Assembly (NCBI GenBank): GCA_012960505.1
Contig: DUBC01000011.1
Span: forward strand, 35,115 to 99,114
Origin: Verrucomicrobiales bacterium
Lineage (GTDB): Bacteria; Verrucomicrobiota; Verrucomicrobiia; Verrucomicrobiales; DEV007
Direction: 5' to 3'
DNA: 64,000 bases
The notes under the pieces are model-generated. The model was not told where the DNA came from, ran no database searches, and was given only the letters and a program-made list of their open reading frames with translations. This document shows, in pieces, positions 51,459-61,613 of the stretch. The position numbers and the translations under genes are program-made. How positions within the stretch are numbered: position 1 is the stretch's first letter; the number at the start of each line of letters is the position of its first letter.

Positions 51459-53624
51459 GTGTCCGATAACCCAAATTCCCCAAAACGTGATTTTCCGTTG
51501 CAGCGCACACGCAACATCGGAATCTGCGCGCACATTGATGCGGGGAAGACGACTCTCACTGAGCGGGTTTTGTTTTATACGGGAATGATTCACCGCATAG
51601 GCGAAGTTCACGACGGTCAGGCGACGACTGACTGGATGGAACAGGAGCAGGAAAGGGGAATTACGATAACTTCGGCCGCAGTGACCTGCGCATGGAATCA
51701 AGTGCAGACTGAAGGTCTGTTCAAGTCCTACGAAGGAGCAGAGCATCGAGTCAATATTATTGATACGCCGGGGCACGTCGATTTCACTGCTGAGGTGGAA
51801 CGTTCTTTGAGAGTGCTGGACGGTGCTATTGTGGTTTTTTGTGGAGTCGCGGGCGTTCAGCCGCAATCTGAAACGGTATGGCGACAAGCTGATAAATACT
51901 CTGTTCCGAGGATTGTTTTTGTTAATAAGATGGATAGGGTCGGAGCGGATTTTTCAAATGTTGTTAATGATATTGAGGAAAAACTAGGCGCCAATGCGGT
52001 GCCTGTGCTCATTCCAATAGGTGCTGAAGAATCCTTGAGTGGCCAAATAGATGTCATCAATAAGAAGGCAATTGTTTATTCGGATAGCGATGATCTTGGA
52101 TCCACTTACGAGGTGAGGGAATTGAATGAACCGGAACGTGCACTAGCTGATGATGCGTATGCAGCTCTTATAGAGAAACTGATTGATGCAGATGACGAGA
52201 TAGGTACTCTGTTCCTTGAAGAAAAAGAAATTGGCCCAGCTGAAATTAAGTTGGCACTCAGACGAGCAACAATTGCAAACAAGATCGTTCCAGTTTGCGG
52301 TGGATCCGCTTTTAAAAATAAAGGTGTACAGGCTACGCTGGATGCCGTGATTGACTATCTTCCGAGCCCCTTGGATATCCCAGCGGCTCAAGGACAGCGG
52401 AGTAGAAATGAAGATCAAAAGATAGAGGTTATTACTGACGACAACGCAAAATTTTGTTCCTTAGCATTTAAATTGTGGAGTGACAAATTTGTAGGAAAAC
52501 TTGTATTTTTCCGTGTTTATTCAGGGACTGTTTCAAAAGGTGATCAGGTGTACAATCCACGCACGGGCCGTAAGGAGCGAGTCGGAAGGTTGATACAAAT
52601 TCAGGCAGACGAACACAAGGACATTGAGACCTGCTATTCGGGTGACATTGCTGCCATCGTTGGAATTAAAAACATTACAACTGGTGATACCCTTTGCTCC
52701 ACATCTGAAGATGTTCTTTTAGAGCCTCCATCATTCCCGGAGCCAGTGATTTTCATGTCGGTCGAGCCAAAGACTACCGCTGATCAGGAAAAAATGGCCA
52801 TTGCACTGCAGAGGTTGGGTGAAGAGGATCCAACGTTCGTCGTTAAGACCGACGAAGAAACCGGACAAACTATTATCTCCGGTATGGGAGAACTCCATTT
52901 GGAAGTTCTTCAGGATAGGATGAAGCGTGAATTTGGTGTTGTGACTAGTGCGGGTAAGCCTCAGATAGCGTACAGAGAAAGTATTTCCGAAGAAGCGGAT
53001 GGAGAGGGGCTCCTCAAGAAGCAGACCGGTGGTCGAGGCCAGTACGGGCATGTCATTCTGAAGATTTCCCCTAATGATCGAGGCGAGGGATTAACAACCG
53101 AGAACAAAGTTGTAGGTGGAGTTATTCCAAAGGAATACATTAATGCATGTATGGCAGGCATTCGCGAGGCGATGATTTCTGGTATCATTGCAGGCTATCA
53201 GGTCGTTGATGTTCATGTGGACCTTTTAGATGGCTCTAGTCATGACGTGGATTCAAATGAACAAGCATTTAAAATGGCTGCAATCTTCGCAATGAAGGAT
53301 GCATTTAAAAAAGCAAAGTGCCAATTGCTCGAGCCCGTCATGGAAGTCGAGTGTACGACGCCAGATGAATTTCAGGGGGATATAATGGGTGATTTGAATC
53401 GTCGCCGTGGCAGGATCGGTGAAATAGGAAGCCGAAACAATGTAAGTATTATCAAGGCAGAGGTTCCACTCGCAGAACTATTTGGCTATGCGACAGACAT
53501 CAGAACTCTTTCATCTGGTCGTGCTAGTTATTCGATGGAGCCGTCACAGTTTGAACAGGTCCCATTCGCCATCGTTAATGAACTAATAGAGCAACGGGGA
53601 GGATCGGCTCTGGCATACGCATAA
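51459..53624 (+). CDS. fusA: Elongation factor G
   Basis: 721 aa from a GTG start at 51459. The G domain shows [16 protein letters not shown] (P loop), [17 protein letters not shown] (switch I), [20 protein letters not shown] (G3) and NKMDRVGAD (G4). Domains II-V follow with [16 protein letters not shown] and [11 protein letters not shown]. It catalyses translocation and, with RRF, ribosome recycling. It sits in the normal rpsL-rpsG-fusA order, but tuf, often next, is absent; rpsJ starts 21 bases later. Confidence 0.97.
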   Translation: MSDNPNSPKRDFPLQRTRNIGICAHIDAGKTTLTERVLFYTGMIHRIGEVHDGQATTDWMEQEQERGITITSAAVTCAWNQVQTEGLFKSYEGAEHRVNIIDTPGHVDFTAEVERSLRVLDGAIVVFCGVAGVQPQSETVWRQADKYSVPRIVFVNKMDRVGADFSNVVNDIEEKLGANAVPVLIPIGAEESLSGQIDVINKKAIVYSDSDDLGSTYEVRELNEPERALADDAYAALIEKLIDADDEIGTLFLEEKEIGPAEIKLALRRATIANKIVPVCGGSAFKNKGVQATLDAVIDYLPSPLDIPAAQGQRSRNEDQKIEVITDDNAKFCSLAFKLWSDKFVGKLVFFRVYSGTVSKGDQVYNPRTGRKERVGRLIQIQADEHKDIETCYSGDIAAIVGIKNITTGDTLCSTSEDVLLEPPSFPEPVIFMSVEPKTTADQEKMAIALQRLGEEDPTFVVKTDEETGQTIISGMGELHLEVLQDRMKREFGVVTSAGKPQIAYRESISEEADGEGLLKKQTGGRGQYGHVILKISPNDRGEGLTTENKVVGGVIPKEYINACMAGIREAMISGIIAGYQVVDVHVDLLDGSSHDVDSNEQAFKMAAIFAMKDAFKKAKCQLLEPVMEVECTTPDEFQGDIMGDLNRRRGRIGEIGSRNNVSIIKAEVPLAELFGYATDIRTLSSGRASYSMEPSQFEQVPFAIVNELIEQRGGSALAYA

Positions 53625-53645
53625 ATTTCACAAAATTCTAATCAT

Positions 53646-53954
53646 ATGGAAAATCAAAGCATTCGAATCAGACTAAGAGCATACGATCACCGGGCCCTAG
53701 ACCGCTCGGCTGCAGAGATCGTTGATACAGCAAAAAGGACTGGAGCAAAGATTGCAGGACCGATTCCATTGCCTACACGCATTGAAAAGTTCAGCGTTAA
53801 CCGGTCCCCGCACGTAAATAAGAAATCAGCTGAACAATTTGAGATTAGAACTCATAAGCGACTTTTGGATATTGTTGATCCTACATCACGTACCGTTGAT
53901 GAACTTAAAAAACTGAACCTTCCTGCTGGGGTGGATATCAGTATCAAGATTTAA
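53646..53954 (+). CDS. rpsJ: 30S ribosomal protein S10
   Basis: 102 aa. [20 protein letters not shown], the loop [20 protein letters not shown] and [18 protein letters not shown] are all S10 hallmarks. Also known as NusE in anti-termination. First gene of the S10 part of the cluster. Confidence 0.98.
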   Translation: MENQSIRIRLRAYDHRALDRSAAEIVDTAKRTGAKIAGPIPLPTRIEKFSVNRSPHVNKKSAEQFEIRTHKRLLDIVDPTSRTVDELKKLNLPAGVDISIKI

Positions 53955-54033
53955 CTGTGGAATTAATTCCCAAGAATTTACGACTATTAACACTAAAATT
54001 TTAAAGCGATCTCCGCAAAGACCTTAACACGAT

Positions 54034-54675
54034 ATGAGTATAGGACTTCTAGGTAAGAAAATCGGCATGACTCGGATATACGACGAGGATGGCGCCATGA
54101 TACCAGTTACCGTCATTGACGTCAGTGGGAATACTGTCTTACAAAAAAAGACGACAGAAACTGATGGGTATAATGCTGTACAAGTGGGTTATGATAAACA
54201 GAAAGAGAAGAGGGCAACTAAGGCCCGTTCGGGACATTTCAAAAAACATAATTCTGAGCCGAAGAGATATGTTAGGGAGTTCCGTTTTGATGCAGATTTA
54301 CCTGATAATATTGAAGATCTCAGTGCCAGTTTATTTGAAGATGGTCAGTTTGTAGACATTATTGGAACAACAAAAGGTAAAGGGTTCCAGGGAGTTTATA
54401 GAAGATATAATTTCGGGGGTCTGCCTGCGGCGCACGGCTCAATGATGCACCGCCGACCTGGAAGTATTGGTGCAGGATCGACTCCTGGTAGGGTATGGAA
54501 GAACACAAAAATGCCAGGTCGAATGGGAGGAAGAAGGGTGACAGTGCAAAATCTTAAGGTCGTTCAGTCTCGTCCAGATGATAATGTTTTACTTATCAGT
54601 GGAGCAGTTCCTGGATCCAAGGGCGGATATGTAATTATTCGGCCAGCAATTAAAAAACAATCCCCCTCAAAATAA
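54034..54675 (+). CDS. rplC: 50S ribosomal protein L3
   Basis: 213 aa. LLGKKIGMTRIYDEDGAMIP start, TKGKGFQGVYRRYNFGGLP and HRRPGSIGAGSTPGRVWKN, then KMPGRMGGRRVTVQNLKVV, the extended loop reaching the peptidyl transferase region. Normal length. Confidence 0.97.
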   Translation: MSIGLLGKKIGMTRIYDEDGAMIPVTVIDVSGNTVLQKKTTETDGYNAVQVGYDKQKEKRATKARSGHFKKHNSEPKRYVREFRFDADLPDNIEDLSASLFEDGQFVDIIGTTKGKGFQGVYRRYNFGGLPAAHGSMMHRRPGSIGAGSTPGRVWKNTKMPGRMGGRRVTVQNLKVVQSRPDDNVLLISGAVPGSKGGYVIIRPAIKKQSPSK

Positions 54676-54701
54676 GTATTAACTGAATTAAGAATATCAA
54701 G

Positions 54702-55313
54702 ATGTCTGCAAACGTTTTAACAATAGAAGCTGCAAAAGCCGCCCAGTTAGGAATTACTGAGGATCAGGAAACGACTAAGGTCGTGCATGATGTGATTGTT
54801 GCAATGAGAGCCAATAGGCGATCAGGTACAGCAAACACAAAGACTCGAGGTGAAGTCTCCCAGTCCGGGAGGAAGCCTTTCAGGCAGAAGGGAACAGGTA
54901 ACGCAAGGCAAGGCGGTAATGCATCGCCAATTAATCGAGGAGGGGGTGTGGTTTTTGGCCCTAGGCCGAGGGACTATTCAAAGCAAGTCAATAGGAAGAC
55001 TAAGAAATTGGCTTTTGCTAGTGCATTGAGTGATAGAATATCCTCCGGTGATGTTTTGGCAATTGATGATTTAAAAATTGATGATGGGAAGACGAAGACT
55101 TTCGTCTCGAGAATTCAAGAAATTGCGGGCACAGAAAAAGCTCTAGTTGTTTCAAGTTCGTTCACCGATAAGACATATTTAGCGGCCAGAAATGTTGCTG
55201 ACAGCAAGCTTTCAACGGCACTTGATGTTAACACGGAAGAATTGCTCGCTTATGACAAAGTGGTATTAACTGAGAGCGCAATGGCGACTCTTTCGAGCCG
55301 AACTGCGGTTTAA
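54702..55313 (+). CDS. rplD: 50S ribosomal protein L4
   Basis: 203 aa. VIVAMRANRRSGTANTKTRG, SQSGRKPFRQKGTGNARQGG and GGGVVFGPRPRDYSKQVNRK carry the tunnel-lining loop of L4. In E. coli L4 also represses its own operon; no matching leader is recognisable here. Confidence 0.97.
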   Translation: MSANVLTIEAAKAAQLGITEDQETTKVVHDVIVAMRANRRSGTANTKTRGEVSQSGRKPFRQKGTGNARQGGNASPINRGGGVVFGPRPRDYSKQVNRKTKKLAFASALSDRISSGDVLAIDDLKIDDGKTKTFVSRIQEIAGTEKALVVSSSFTDKTYLAARNVADSKLSTALDVNTEELLAYDKVVLTESAMATLSSRTAV

Positions 55314-55336
55314 TTAAGATTTAATAAATAAGAATA

Positions 55337-55627
55337 ATGAAAGACATATTTCGAGTCCTAAGAACACTTCAAGTGAACAGCGAGAAGGCTCAAATTTTGA
55401 CTGAAGAAAATAACGAATACGTTTTCAAGGTCGACAGGAAAGCAAATAAGCTTGAGATCAAGAGGGCAGTCACTGAGATCTTTGGTAAAAAGGTTATTTC
55501 GGTTAGGACTGCTAATTATAAAGGAAAAAAGAAAAGAGGAAGAACGAGTCCGGTGATGGGACGCAGGGCTAATTGGAAGAAGGCTTTTGTGAAACTCGCT
55601 GAAGGAGAGACAATTGACATAGTATAA
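55337..55627 (+). CDS. rplW: 50S ribosomal protein L23
   Basis: 96 aa. [40 protein letters not shown] and the Lys/Arg-rich loop [20 protein letters not shown] are L23-type; it borders the tunnel exit and docks trigger factor and SRP. Normal position between rplD and rplB. Confidence 0.95.
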   Translation: MKDIFRVLRTLQVNSEKAQILTEENNEYVFKVDRKANKLEIKRAVTEIFGKKVISVRTANYKGKKKRGRTSPVMGRRANWKKAFVKLAEGETIDIV

Positions 55628-55646
55628 ATTTATTGGAACAAAGGAC

Positions 55647-56498
55647 ATGGCCCTAAAAAAATTCAGACCATACACGCCGTCGAGTCGTTATAAGGAACTG
55701 CCGAGTTTTGAGGAGATCACAAAAGATACTCCTGAGAAATCTCTTTGCAGACCATTAAAGAAGAGTGGCGGGCGAAACAATCGAGGAAGAATCACTTGTC
55801 GTCACCGCGGTGGTGGGCACAAGCGCATGTACCGTCTAGTGGACTTTAAGCGTAAGAAGAGGGACGTTAGTGCAAGGGTTGAAAGTATTGAATATGATCC
55901 GAACCGTTCTGCAAGGATTGCTCTTATACAGTACGAAGATGGAGTAAAATCCTACATTATTGCACCTATTGATTTAGAAGTGGGTGCAAAAGTACAGGCA
56001 GGTGAATCGGCTCCTCCAAAGGTTGGAAACGCGATGCCTCTTTCTCAGGTTCCTCTTGGATCCGACATTCATAATGTGGAGCTCGTGCCAGGCAAGGGTG
56101 GATGCATTGCTCGTAGCGCTGGAGGGCAAGCGTCTCTCTCAAATGTAGAGGGTAAATATGCACTAGTGAAGATGCCTTCAGGTGAAATAAGAAAGATTAA
56201 CGCTGCGTGCTATTGTACCTTGGGTCGAGTAGGCAATATTAACCACGGGGATGTCGTTGCAGGTAAAGCGGGAAGAACAAGGTGGTTAGGAATAAGACCA
56301 AGTGTTCGTGGGATGTGCATGAACCCTGTTGACCACCCGAATGGTGGAGGTGAGGGAAGGTCGAAGTCTGGAGGAGGTCGTCAGCACTTGAAGAGTCCTT
56401 GGGGGCACGTCAAAGGACAGAAGACTCGTAAAAAACACAAGGCAAGTAGCAGATTCATTGTGCAGAGACGTAAGACAAAGAATAGCAGCAAAAGATAA
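55647..56498 (+). CDS. rplB: 50S ribosomal protein L2
   Basis: 283 aa. [40 protein letters not shown], and C-terminal [20 protein letters not shown] with the conserved His required for peptidyl transferase assembly. A clear AAAGGA ribosome-binding site precedes the ATG, unlike most genes of the cluster. Confidence 0.98.
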   Translation: MALKKFRPYTPSSRYKELPSFEEITKDTPEKSLCRPLKKSGGRNNRGRITCRHRGGGHKRMYRLVDFKRKKRDVSARVESIEYDPNRSARIALIQYEDGVKSYIIAPIDLEVGAKVQAGESAPPKVGNAMPLSQVPLGSDIHNVELVPGKGGCIARSAGGQASLSNVEGKYALVKMPSGEIRKINAACYCTLGRVGNINHGDVVAGKAGRTRWLGIRPSVRGMCMNPVDHPNGGGEGRSKSGGGRQHLKSPWGHVKGQKTRKKHKASSRFIVQRRKTKNSSKR

Positions 56499-56531
56499 TC
56501 AATTTCCGAACTAATACAGAAATAAAACATT

Positions 56532-56801
56532 ATGGGAAGATCACTTAAAAAAGGACCGTTCGTTGATCAAAAGCTTCTCGATAAGATTGACGCGATGAAT
56601 GATTCTGGACAGAAGCGACCAATCAAGACTTGGTCTCGCAGATCGTTGATAACGCCTGACTTTGTAGGACATACGTTTTCAGTTCACAATGGCAAGGACT
56701 TCGTTAGCGTTTATGTGTCGGAAAATATGGTGGGACACAAGCTCGGGGAATTTTCACCGACTCGGAAATTTATTGCTCATGGAGGTGTGGGTAAAAAATA
56801 A
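56532..56801 (+). CDS. rpsS: 30S ribosomal protein S19
   Basis: 89 aa. [40 protein letters not shown] and [19 protein letters not shown] are S19 throughout. Normally rplV follows directly; here an unrelated gene starts within 25 bases. Confidence 0.98.
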   Translation: MGRSLKKGPFVDQKLLDKIDAMNDSGQKRPIKTWSRRSLITPDFVGHTFSVHNGKDFVSVYVSENMVGHKLGEFSPTRKFIAHGGVGKK

Positions 56802-56824
56802 AGGTATTGCCTGATAATTTAAAA

Positions 56825-57619
56825 ATGATGAAAACCAAACACATAAAAATGAGCCGAGTCGTTGTATTTGTTTTAGCAAATGCGCTTTGCTTCTGTGTTG
56901 GTATGGGGGAGGAGAGCATTGAAGCGGCTGAGCTCAGAACGGCGCTGGATGCTTCTTTAAAGCAGAGCAGGGAATTGAAATCTGAAAATGCCAAGCTCCT
57001 GCAGGTGAACGTCAATCTAAGGGACAGTTTGATGGCTTCGAATGCTGAATCCGAAGAGTTTAGAGAATCCTATGCAAAGATGCGTCTTCAGTTAGAGGCT
57101 CTAGGCATTGAGGCGGTCACTGAAGGGGACAAGGGCGTGGAAGGAAGGTTACTTAAGGCGATGAATGACATTCGACTCCTCGAAGAGGATAAGATGAGAA
57201 TATCTGAAGCTTTGATAAATTTATCAGACAAGGCCTTGCAGGTAATTGAACTAGGTAAAAAAAGTGAGCAAGGTCCTGATGAATTAAATGTTCACTTGAG
57301 TTCTGCAGTTGATAATGCGGATAAGGCTTTGGGAATTGGAGGCGATTATAAAATTGACGGAAACGTTAGAGGAACAATACACGAAGCAAAGATCATAGGA
57401 GTGAAAGATGATTATGGCATGGTCGTGTTTAATGTAGGTCGTCTTGCTGGAGCTAAAATAGGAATGCCATTTAGATTATTTAGAAAAGACAGGCCCGTTG
57501 GGAGCTCAATAGTAGTGGACGTGAGAGATAACGTTTCTGCGGCGCTAATAAGAAAACTTAACAAAGAAGAAGATTATCCAAAGATTGGTGATTTGGCCTC
57601 TGTGGCAACAACTGAATAA
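56825..57619 (+). CDS. Exported coiled-coil protein inserted in the S10 operon
   Basis: About 264 aa from the ATG at 56825 (alternatives 56828, 56849, or a TTG at 56807). A signal-peptide-like segment (MSRVVVFVLANALCFCVG) is followed by a long coiled coil, residues about 40-150, with heptads such as LDASLKQSRELKSENAKLLQ and RLLEEDKMRISEALINLSDK. The last about 85 residues form a compact beta domain, IHEAKIIGVKDDYGMVVFNV, RLAGAKIGMPFRLFRKDRPV, SSIVVDVRDNVSAALIRKL and YPKIGDLAS, of the type seen at the end of FlgT-like and other exported Verrucomicrobiota proteins. It sits between rpsS and rplV with about 25 bases on each side, same strand, so co-transcribed with ribosomal genes. Its role is unknown; an envelope protein whose level tracks growth rate is one inference. 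Confidence 0.65.
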   Translation: MMKTKHIKMSRVVVFVLANALCFCVGMGEESIEAAELRTALDASLKQSRELKSENAKLLQVNVNLRDSLMASNAESEEFRESYAKMRLQLEALGIEAVTEGDKGVEGRLLKAMNDIRLLEEDKMRISEALINLSDKALQVIELGKKSEQGPDELNVHLSSAVDNADKALGIGGDYKIDGNVRGTIHEAKIIGVKDDYGMVVFNVGRLAGAKIGMPFRLFRKDRPVGSSIVVDVRDNVSAALIRKLNKEEDYPKIGDLASVATTE

Positions 57620-57642
57620 TAAATTTAAGTACAAATAAAAAA

Positions 57643-58029
57643 ATGGAATTCCGTGCTGAATATAAAAACGCAAAAGTTTCACCAAAGAAAGCTCGTGACG
57701 TTGCTCGTGAGATTCAAGGGATGCAAGTTTCTGAGGCAATTAACACTCTAACTTTCACTCCTCGGAAGGCTGCTAGATTGTTGAATAAAACACTAAAATC
57801 CGCAGTCGCTAATGCGGGTAACATCTCTGAAGAGAAGCCAGAGCTCAATGTTAATATTGAGGAATTAAGGGTGAAAGAAGCGGTGGTTAATGATGGACGC
57901 ACACTGAAGCGTTACAAGCCAAGGGCGAGGGGATCGGCGGCCCCGATTCGCAAAAGACAAAGTCATTTAACAATTATAATTTCGGACAGCGTAAGTTCTG
58001 AAGAAAAAGAAAAAAGCGCTGATTCATAA
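57643..58029 (+). CDS. rplV: 50S ribosomal protein L22
   Basis: 128 aa. YKNAKVSPKKARDVAREIQG, NTLTFTPRKAARLLNKTLKS and the hairpin RYKPRARGSAAPIRKRQSHL that lines the exit tunnel. The acidic C terminus (SEEKEKSADS) is a short extension beyond the usual end. Confidence 0.97.
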   Translation: MEFRAEYKNAKVSPKKARDVAREIQGMQVSEAINTLTFTPRKAARLLNKTLKSAVANAGNISEEKPELNVNIEELRVKEAVVNDGRTLKRYKPRARGSAAPIRKRQSHLTIIISDSVSSEEKEKSADS

Positions 58030-58062
58030 GATCTAAAGTAAAGAAATTTCACAAAATCGACT

Positions 58063-58770
58063 ATGGGACGAAAAGTAAATCCAATCGGCTACAGGCTCGC
58101 GGTCCAAAAGGACTGGCGATCTAAGTGGTATGCCTCAGAACAAGAATACACCAAATTCCTTCACGAGGACCTTAAGGTGCGCTCTTATCTAAAGAAAAAA
58201 TTATACACGGCGGCTCTGTCTAAGATTCAGATCGAAAGAGCCTGGAACAGTTTAAGGGTCACGCTTTTTACGGCTCGACCTGGCCTTGTCATTGGGCGGA
58301 AAGGATCAGAGATAGAAATTATGAGCTCAAGGATTTCTGCAATGTGCGCAGGAAGAGATGTAAAAATTGATATTTTCGAAATCAAACAACCTGAACTGGA
58401 TGCTCAGTTAGTTGCAGAAAATGTAGCGGTTCAGATGGAGCGACGAATAGCTTTCCGTCGCGCTATGAAAAGGGCCATACAAACAACTATGGACTTTGGA
58501 GCTGATGGTATCCGTATCCGTTGCGGCGGCAGGCTCGGTGGCGCGGATATAGCAAGAGCAGAGTGGTATAAGAGAGGCAAGGTTCCTCTTCAGACCCTCA
58601 GAGTTCCAATCGATTACGGTTTCGCCGAAGCTAGGACGACTTATGGAATAATAGGTGTCAAATGCTGGATCAATAAGAAAGAAGAAATTGAAAAGCCTAA
58701 GAGGGAAACAGGAGGGGGCCCAAGGAGAGACCCTAGGGGGAAGCGTTCCCGAGCACCGCAGAGGAAGTAA
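58063..58770 (+). CDS. rpsC: 30S ribosomal protein S3
   Basis: 235 aa. MGRKVNPIGYRLAVQKDWRS start, KH-domain loop GLVIGRKGSEIEI near residue 75, and GIRIRCGGRLGGADIARAEW in the C-terminal domain. A basic tail ends RGKRSRAPQRK. It lines the mRNA entry channel. Normal position between rplV and rplP. Confidence 0.98.
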   Translation: MGRKVNPIGYRLAVQKDWRSKWYASEQEYTKFLHEDLKVRSYLKKKLYTAALSKIQIERAWNSLRVTLFTARPGLVIGRKGSEIEIMSSRISAMCAGRDVKIDIFEIKQPELDAQLVAENVAVQMERRIAFRRAMKRAIQTTMDFGADGIRIRCGGRLGGADIARAEWYKRGKVPLQTLRVPIDYGFAEARTTYGIIGVKCWINKKEEIEKPKRETGGGPRRDPRGKRSRAPQRK

Positions 58771-58837
58771 TTCATTTGTTGAAACGAAACGATATAACGA
58801 TTCATAAACTTAATAATTTAGAAAGGACCGAATAAGC

Positions 58838-59254
58838 ATGCCATTAATGCCCCGAAAAATGAAGTATCGCAAGAGCCAGCGCGGGAGCCGTGCAGGCAAT
58901 GCGAACCGAGGAACTAAACTGAGTTTTGGTGATTACGGTTTACAGACACTTGATCGTGGTTGGATTAAAAACAATCAGATCGAGGCTTGTCGTGTAACAA
59001 TTAACCGATACTTAAAACGTAAAGGTAAAGTCTGGATCCGTATTTTTCCTCACAAGCCAACCACGTCGAGACCTCCAGAAACAAGGATGGGTAAGGGTAA
59101 GGGTGCTCCTGAACATTGGGTAGCAGTAGTTAGGCCAGGACTGATGCTTTTTGAAGTAGGAGGTGTATCGGAAACGCTGGCCCGTGATGCTCTTCGTCGA
59201 GCAGCTAATAAGCTTGGTGTAAGTTGTCGTTTTGTTTCACGTGATTCCAACTAA
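58838..59254 (+). CDS. rplP: 50S ribosomal protein L16
   Basis: 138 aa starting [16 protein letters not shown], the usual start of L16; a GAAAGGA ribosome-binding site lies upstream. [40 protein letters not shown] and [20 protein letters not shown] are the tRNA-contact core. Confidence 0.98.
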   Translation: MPLMPRKMKYRKSQRGSRAGNANRGTKLSFGDYGLQTLDRGWIKNNQIEACRVTINRYLKRKGKVWIRIFPHKPTTSRPPETRMGKGKGAPEHWVAVVRPGLMLFEVGGVSETLARDALRRAANKLGVSCRFVSRDSN

Positions 59255-59265
59255 ATAGATTTGAG

Positions 59266-59508
59266 ATGAAAATTACCGAACTTAGAGAAAAGACTAAAGA
59301 AGAGCTCATAACAGAGCGACGTGATCTCAAGCAAGAGATGATGAACCTTTATGTGCAGAGGGCGAGCGGACAGCTTGAGAACCCTGCGAGGATTAAGTTT
59401 GTCAGGAAAACGTTAGCACGTATTGAGACATTATTATCAATGAAGGTTATTGAAGCGAGCAAAGCAGCGACGGCAGTTCCGTCGCCTCCTTCAACCGTTG
59501 AGGCTTAG
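59266..59508 (+). CDS. rpmC: 50S ribosomal protein L29
   Basis: 80 aa, two-helix protein at the tunnel exit. MKITELREKTKEELITERRD and YVQRASGQLENPARIKFVRK then TLARIETLLSMK are diagnostic. The tail SKAATAVPSPPSTVEA is a low-complexity extension of about 15 residues. Confidence 0.95.
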   Translation: MKITELREKTKEELITERRDLKQEMMNLYVQRASGQLENPARIKFVRKTLARIETLLSMKVIEASKAATAVPSPPSTVEA

Positions 59509-59543
59509 ATGGAATTAGTGATCAATAAAGAAATTTATAAAAT

Positions 59544-59822
59544 ATGAGCGAAGAAAAATCATCAGATAAAGGGGCTGAAAGAGGGCTCCGTAAAGAACGT
59601 GTCGGAGTAGTTTCTTCAGACAAAATGAACAAAACGATAGTAGTTAGCGTTGTTCGTAGAGTGCCACACGCAAAGTTTCGCAAGATAGTGAAGCTTACTA
59701 CTAAGTTGTACGCTCACGATGAAGAGGGCAAAGCGAAGATTGGGGATAAGGTACGTATTACCGAAACCAAACCCATGAGTAAGAAAAAATGTTGGCGCCT
59801 CGTTGAGGTACTGTCTCACTAA
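59544..59822 (+). CDS. rpsQ: 30S ribosomal protein S17
   Basis: 92 aa. RKERVGVVSSDKMNKTIVVS, VRRVPHAKFRKIVKLTTKLY and KIGDKVRITETKPMSKKKCW give the OB-fold of S17, with a somewhat acidic N-terminal extension (MSEEKSSDKGAERG). Confidence 0.96.
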   Translation: MSEEKSSDKGAERGLRKERVGVVSSDKMNKTIVVSVVRRVPHAKFRKIVKLTTKLYAHDEEGKAKIGDKVRITETKPMSKKKCWRLVEVLSH

Positions 59823-59855
59823 CCAAAAAAAAGAAAAAGTTTACCTACCATTGTT

Positions 59856-60221
59856 ATGATACAGATGGAGTCGAAAGTTCAAATTGCCGATAACACCGGT
59901 GCCCGTGTCGCTAAGATGATTGGCGTGCTGGGAAAACGCAGCAGGAGTGCGGGTGTTGGTGATATTATTACAGCGCACGTTAGAGAAGCAACGCCTACGG
60001 CCAGTATTAAAAAGGGGTCCGTTGTACAGGCTGTGGTGGTTCGTACTGCTGCTCCGATTCGACGCTCTGATGGCTCAGTGTTGCGATTTGATAAGAATGC
60101 AATTGTAATTATTGATAAGGATAAGAATCCACGAGGAACTCGTATCTTTGGCCCCGTTGCTCGCGAGTTGAGGGAGAAAAACTTTATGAAAATCGTATCT
60201 CTAGCACCTGAGGTTTTATGA
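59856..60221 (+). CDS. rplN: 50S ribosomal protein L14
   Basis: 121 aa. [40 protein letters not shown] and [20 protein letters not shown] then [13 protein letters not shown] are L14 throughout. The stop overlaps the rplX start by four bases. Confidence 0.98.
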   Translation: MIQMESKVQIADNTGARVAKMIGVLGKRSRSAGVGDIITAHVREATPTASIKKGSVVQAVVVRTAAPIRRSDGSVLRFDKNAIVIIDKDKNPRGTRIFGPVARELREKNFMKIVSLAPEVL

Positions 60222-60595
60222 GCAGAATAAAAACACATGTCAAAACAGGTGATCAGGTCATAGTGATTGCTGGTAACGAAAAGACTAAGACGGGCAAGAT
60301 CTTGCAGGTCATTCCTGACAAGCAACAGGTCATTATCGAGGGTGTCAGAATGATTAAAAAGCATACCCGTAAGAGTCAAGACCGCCCAGACGGGGGGATC
60401 ATTGAGTTGGAAGGCCCAATTCATATTTCAAATGTCAAAAAAATAGACGCTCCTACAACGAAGAAGGCAGCCAAAAAGGCAACGAAAAAGGCAACGAAGA
60501 AGGCAACTAAGAAGGCAACGAAGAAGGCAGCTAAGAAGGCGGTCAAGCCAACTGAGGAGGTAACGAGTGATACTGAAACTACAGAGAATTCTTAA
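60218..60595 (+). CDS. rplX: 50S ribosomal protein L24 with histone-H1-like tail
   Basis: 125 aa. The first about 75 residues are ordinary L24: [20 protein letters not shown] with the KOW motif, [20 protein letters not shown], and [18 protein letters not shown]. Residues 77-125 are a tail of KKAxKKA units followed by an acidic end ([11 protein letters not shown]). Such AlaLys repeats recall histone H1 or AlgP C-terminal domains. L24 initiates 50S assembly near the tunnel exit, so the tail may reach outwards or contact rRNA (inference). Confidence 0.93.
   Translation: MSRIKTHVKTGDQVIVIAGNEKTKTGKILQVIPDKQQVIIEGVRMIKKHTRKSQDRPDGGIIELEGPIHISNVKKIDAPTTKKAAKKATKKATKKATKKATKKAAKKAVKPTEEVTSDTETTENS
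60461..60545 (+). repeat. Degenerate 12-base repeats encoding KKAT/KKAA in rplX
   Basis: AAGGCAACGAAG-like 12-base units recur about seven times with few changes. The frame is preserved. Confidence 0.75.
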
Positions 60596-60596
60596 A

Positions 60597-61160
60597 ATGA
60601 ATCCAGCATTATTAACAAAATATAAAGAAGAAGTAGTAACTGCCCTCAAAGAGCATTTCGGCTACAAAAACATACATGAAGTGCCCTTCGTAGAGAAGTT
60701 GGTTATTAATTGTGGTGTAGGTAAAGCTGAATCTGATCGTAAACAAGCCGTGCAGGATGCATTAGATGCGATTGCACTTATAACTGGTCAGAGAGGTGTT
60801 GCTACTGCAGCTAAAACTAGTATTTCTAATTTCAAATTGCGCGCGGGTGAACTCGTTGGAGCAAAAGTGACATTAAGAGGAGCGAGAATGTATGAGTTTT
60901 TGCTAAGACTTATAGGAACCGCAATCCCTAGCATACGTGACTTCAGGGGAGTCTCTGCTAAAGCATTTGATGGTAGAGGTAATTATACTCTCGGGATAAC
61001 GGATTATACAATCTTTCCAGAGGTCGAATTGGATAAAGTTCAACGCGCACTTGGGTTTGATGTTTGTATAGTAACTTCAGCAAATAGTGATGATGAGGCC
61101 CGAGAATTACTGCATCTCTTGGGAATGCCGTTCAGAGGGAGAGAAAAGAAGGCAGCATAA
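60597..61160 (+). CDS. rplE: 50S ribosomal protein L5
   Basis: 187 aa from the ATG at 60597, two bases after the rplX stop. NPALLTKYKEEVVTALKEHF, KLVINCGVGKAESDRKQAVQ and GNYTLGITDYTIFPEVELDK are L5. It binds 5S rRNA. The next gene is rpsH after 36 bases; the rpsN that usually lies between is missing. Confidence 0.97.
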   Translation: MNPALLTKYKEEVVTALKEHFGYKNIHEVPFVEKLVINCGVGKAESDRKQAVQDALDAIALITGQRGVATAAKTSISNFKLRAGELVGAKVTLRGARMYEFLLRLIGTAIPSIRDFRGVSAKAFDGRGNYTLGITDYTIFPEVELDKVQRALGFDVCIVTSANSDDEARELLHLLGMPFRGREKKAA

Positions 61161-61196
61161 ATTTTGGAAAATTAAATTATTACATAAATACAAAAC

Positions 61197-61595
61197 ATGG
61201 CCGCTCTAAGTGATCCAATATCAGATTTTTTAATTCGCTTCAAGAATGCCGCAAGGGCAGGAAAGGACGATTTCACCGCTCCTTTTTCAAAGGTAAAGGC
61301 AGAGATTGCTCGTATCTTAAAAGAAGAAGGTTACATCTGGTCTTATGAAGTTAATACGGAAGGAGATTTTCCTTCTATCAAAGTAAAAGTGAGATACATC
61401 GATGGGACTCCTGCTCTTACTGATTTGAAAAAGGAAAGTAAACCTGGTCGACGTCATTACATCGGAGTTGAAGAAATACCTAAAGTTCTTGGGGGCTTAG
61501 GAATAACTATAGTGTCAACTTCTCAAGGTTTGATGGCCGGGCATCGCGCTAAGAAAAAAAATGTGGGAGGGGAACTCATTGCTTCAGTTTGGTAA
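61197..61595 (+). CDS. rpsH: 30S ribosomal protein S8
   Basis: 132 aa. ALSDPISDFLIRFKNAARAG start, KAEIARILKEEGYIWSYEVN and the C-terminal GGLGITIVSTSQGLMAGHRA then KKKNVGGELIASVW. Normal length; follows rplE directly. Confidence 0.98.
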   Translation: MAALSDPISDFLIRFKNAARAGKDDFTAPFSKVKAEIARILKEEGYIWSYEVNTEGDFPSIKVKVRYIDGTPALTDLKKESKPGRRHYIGVEEIPKVLGGLGITIVSTSQGLMAGHRAKKKNVGGELIASVW

Positions 61596-61613
61596 AAAAC
61601 AAAAAAACTAATT

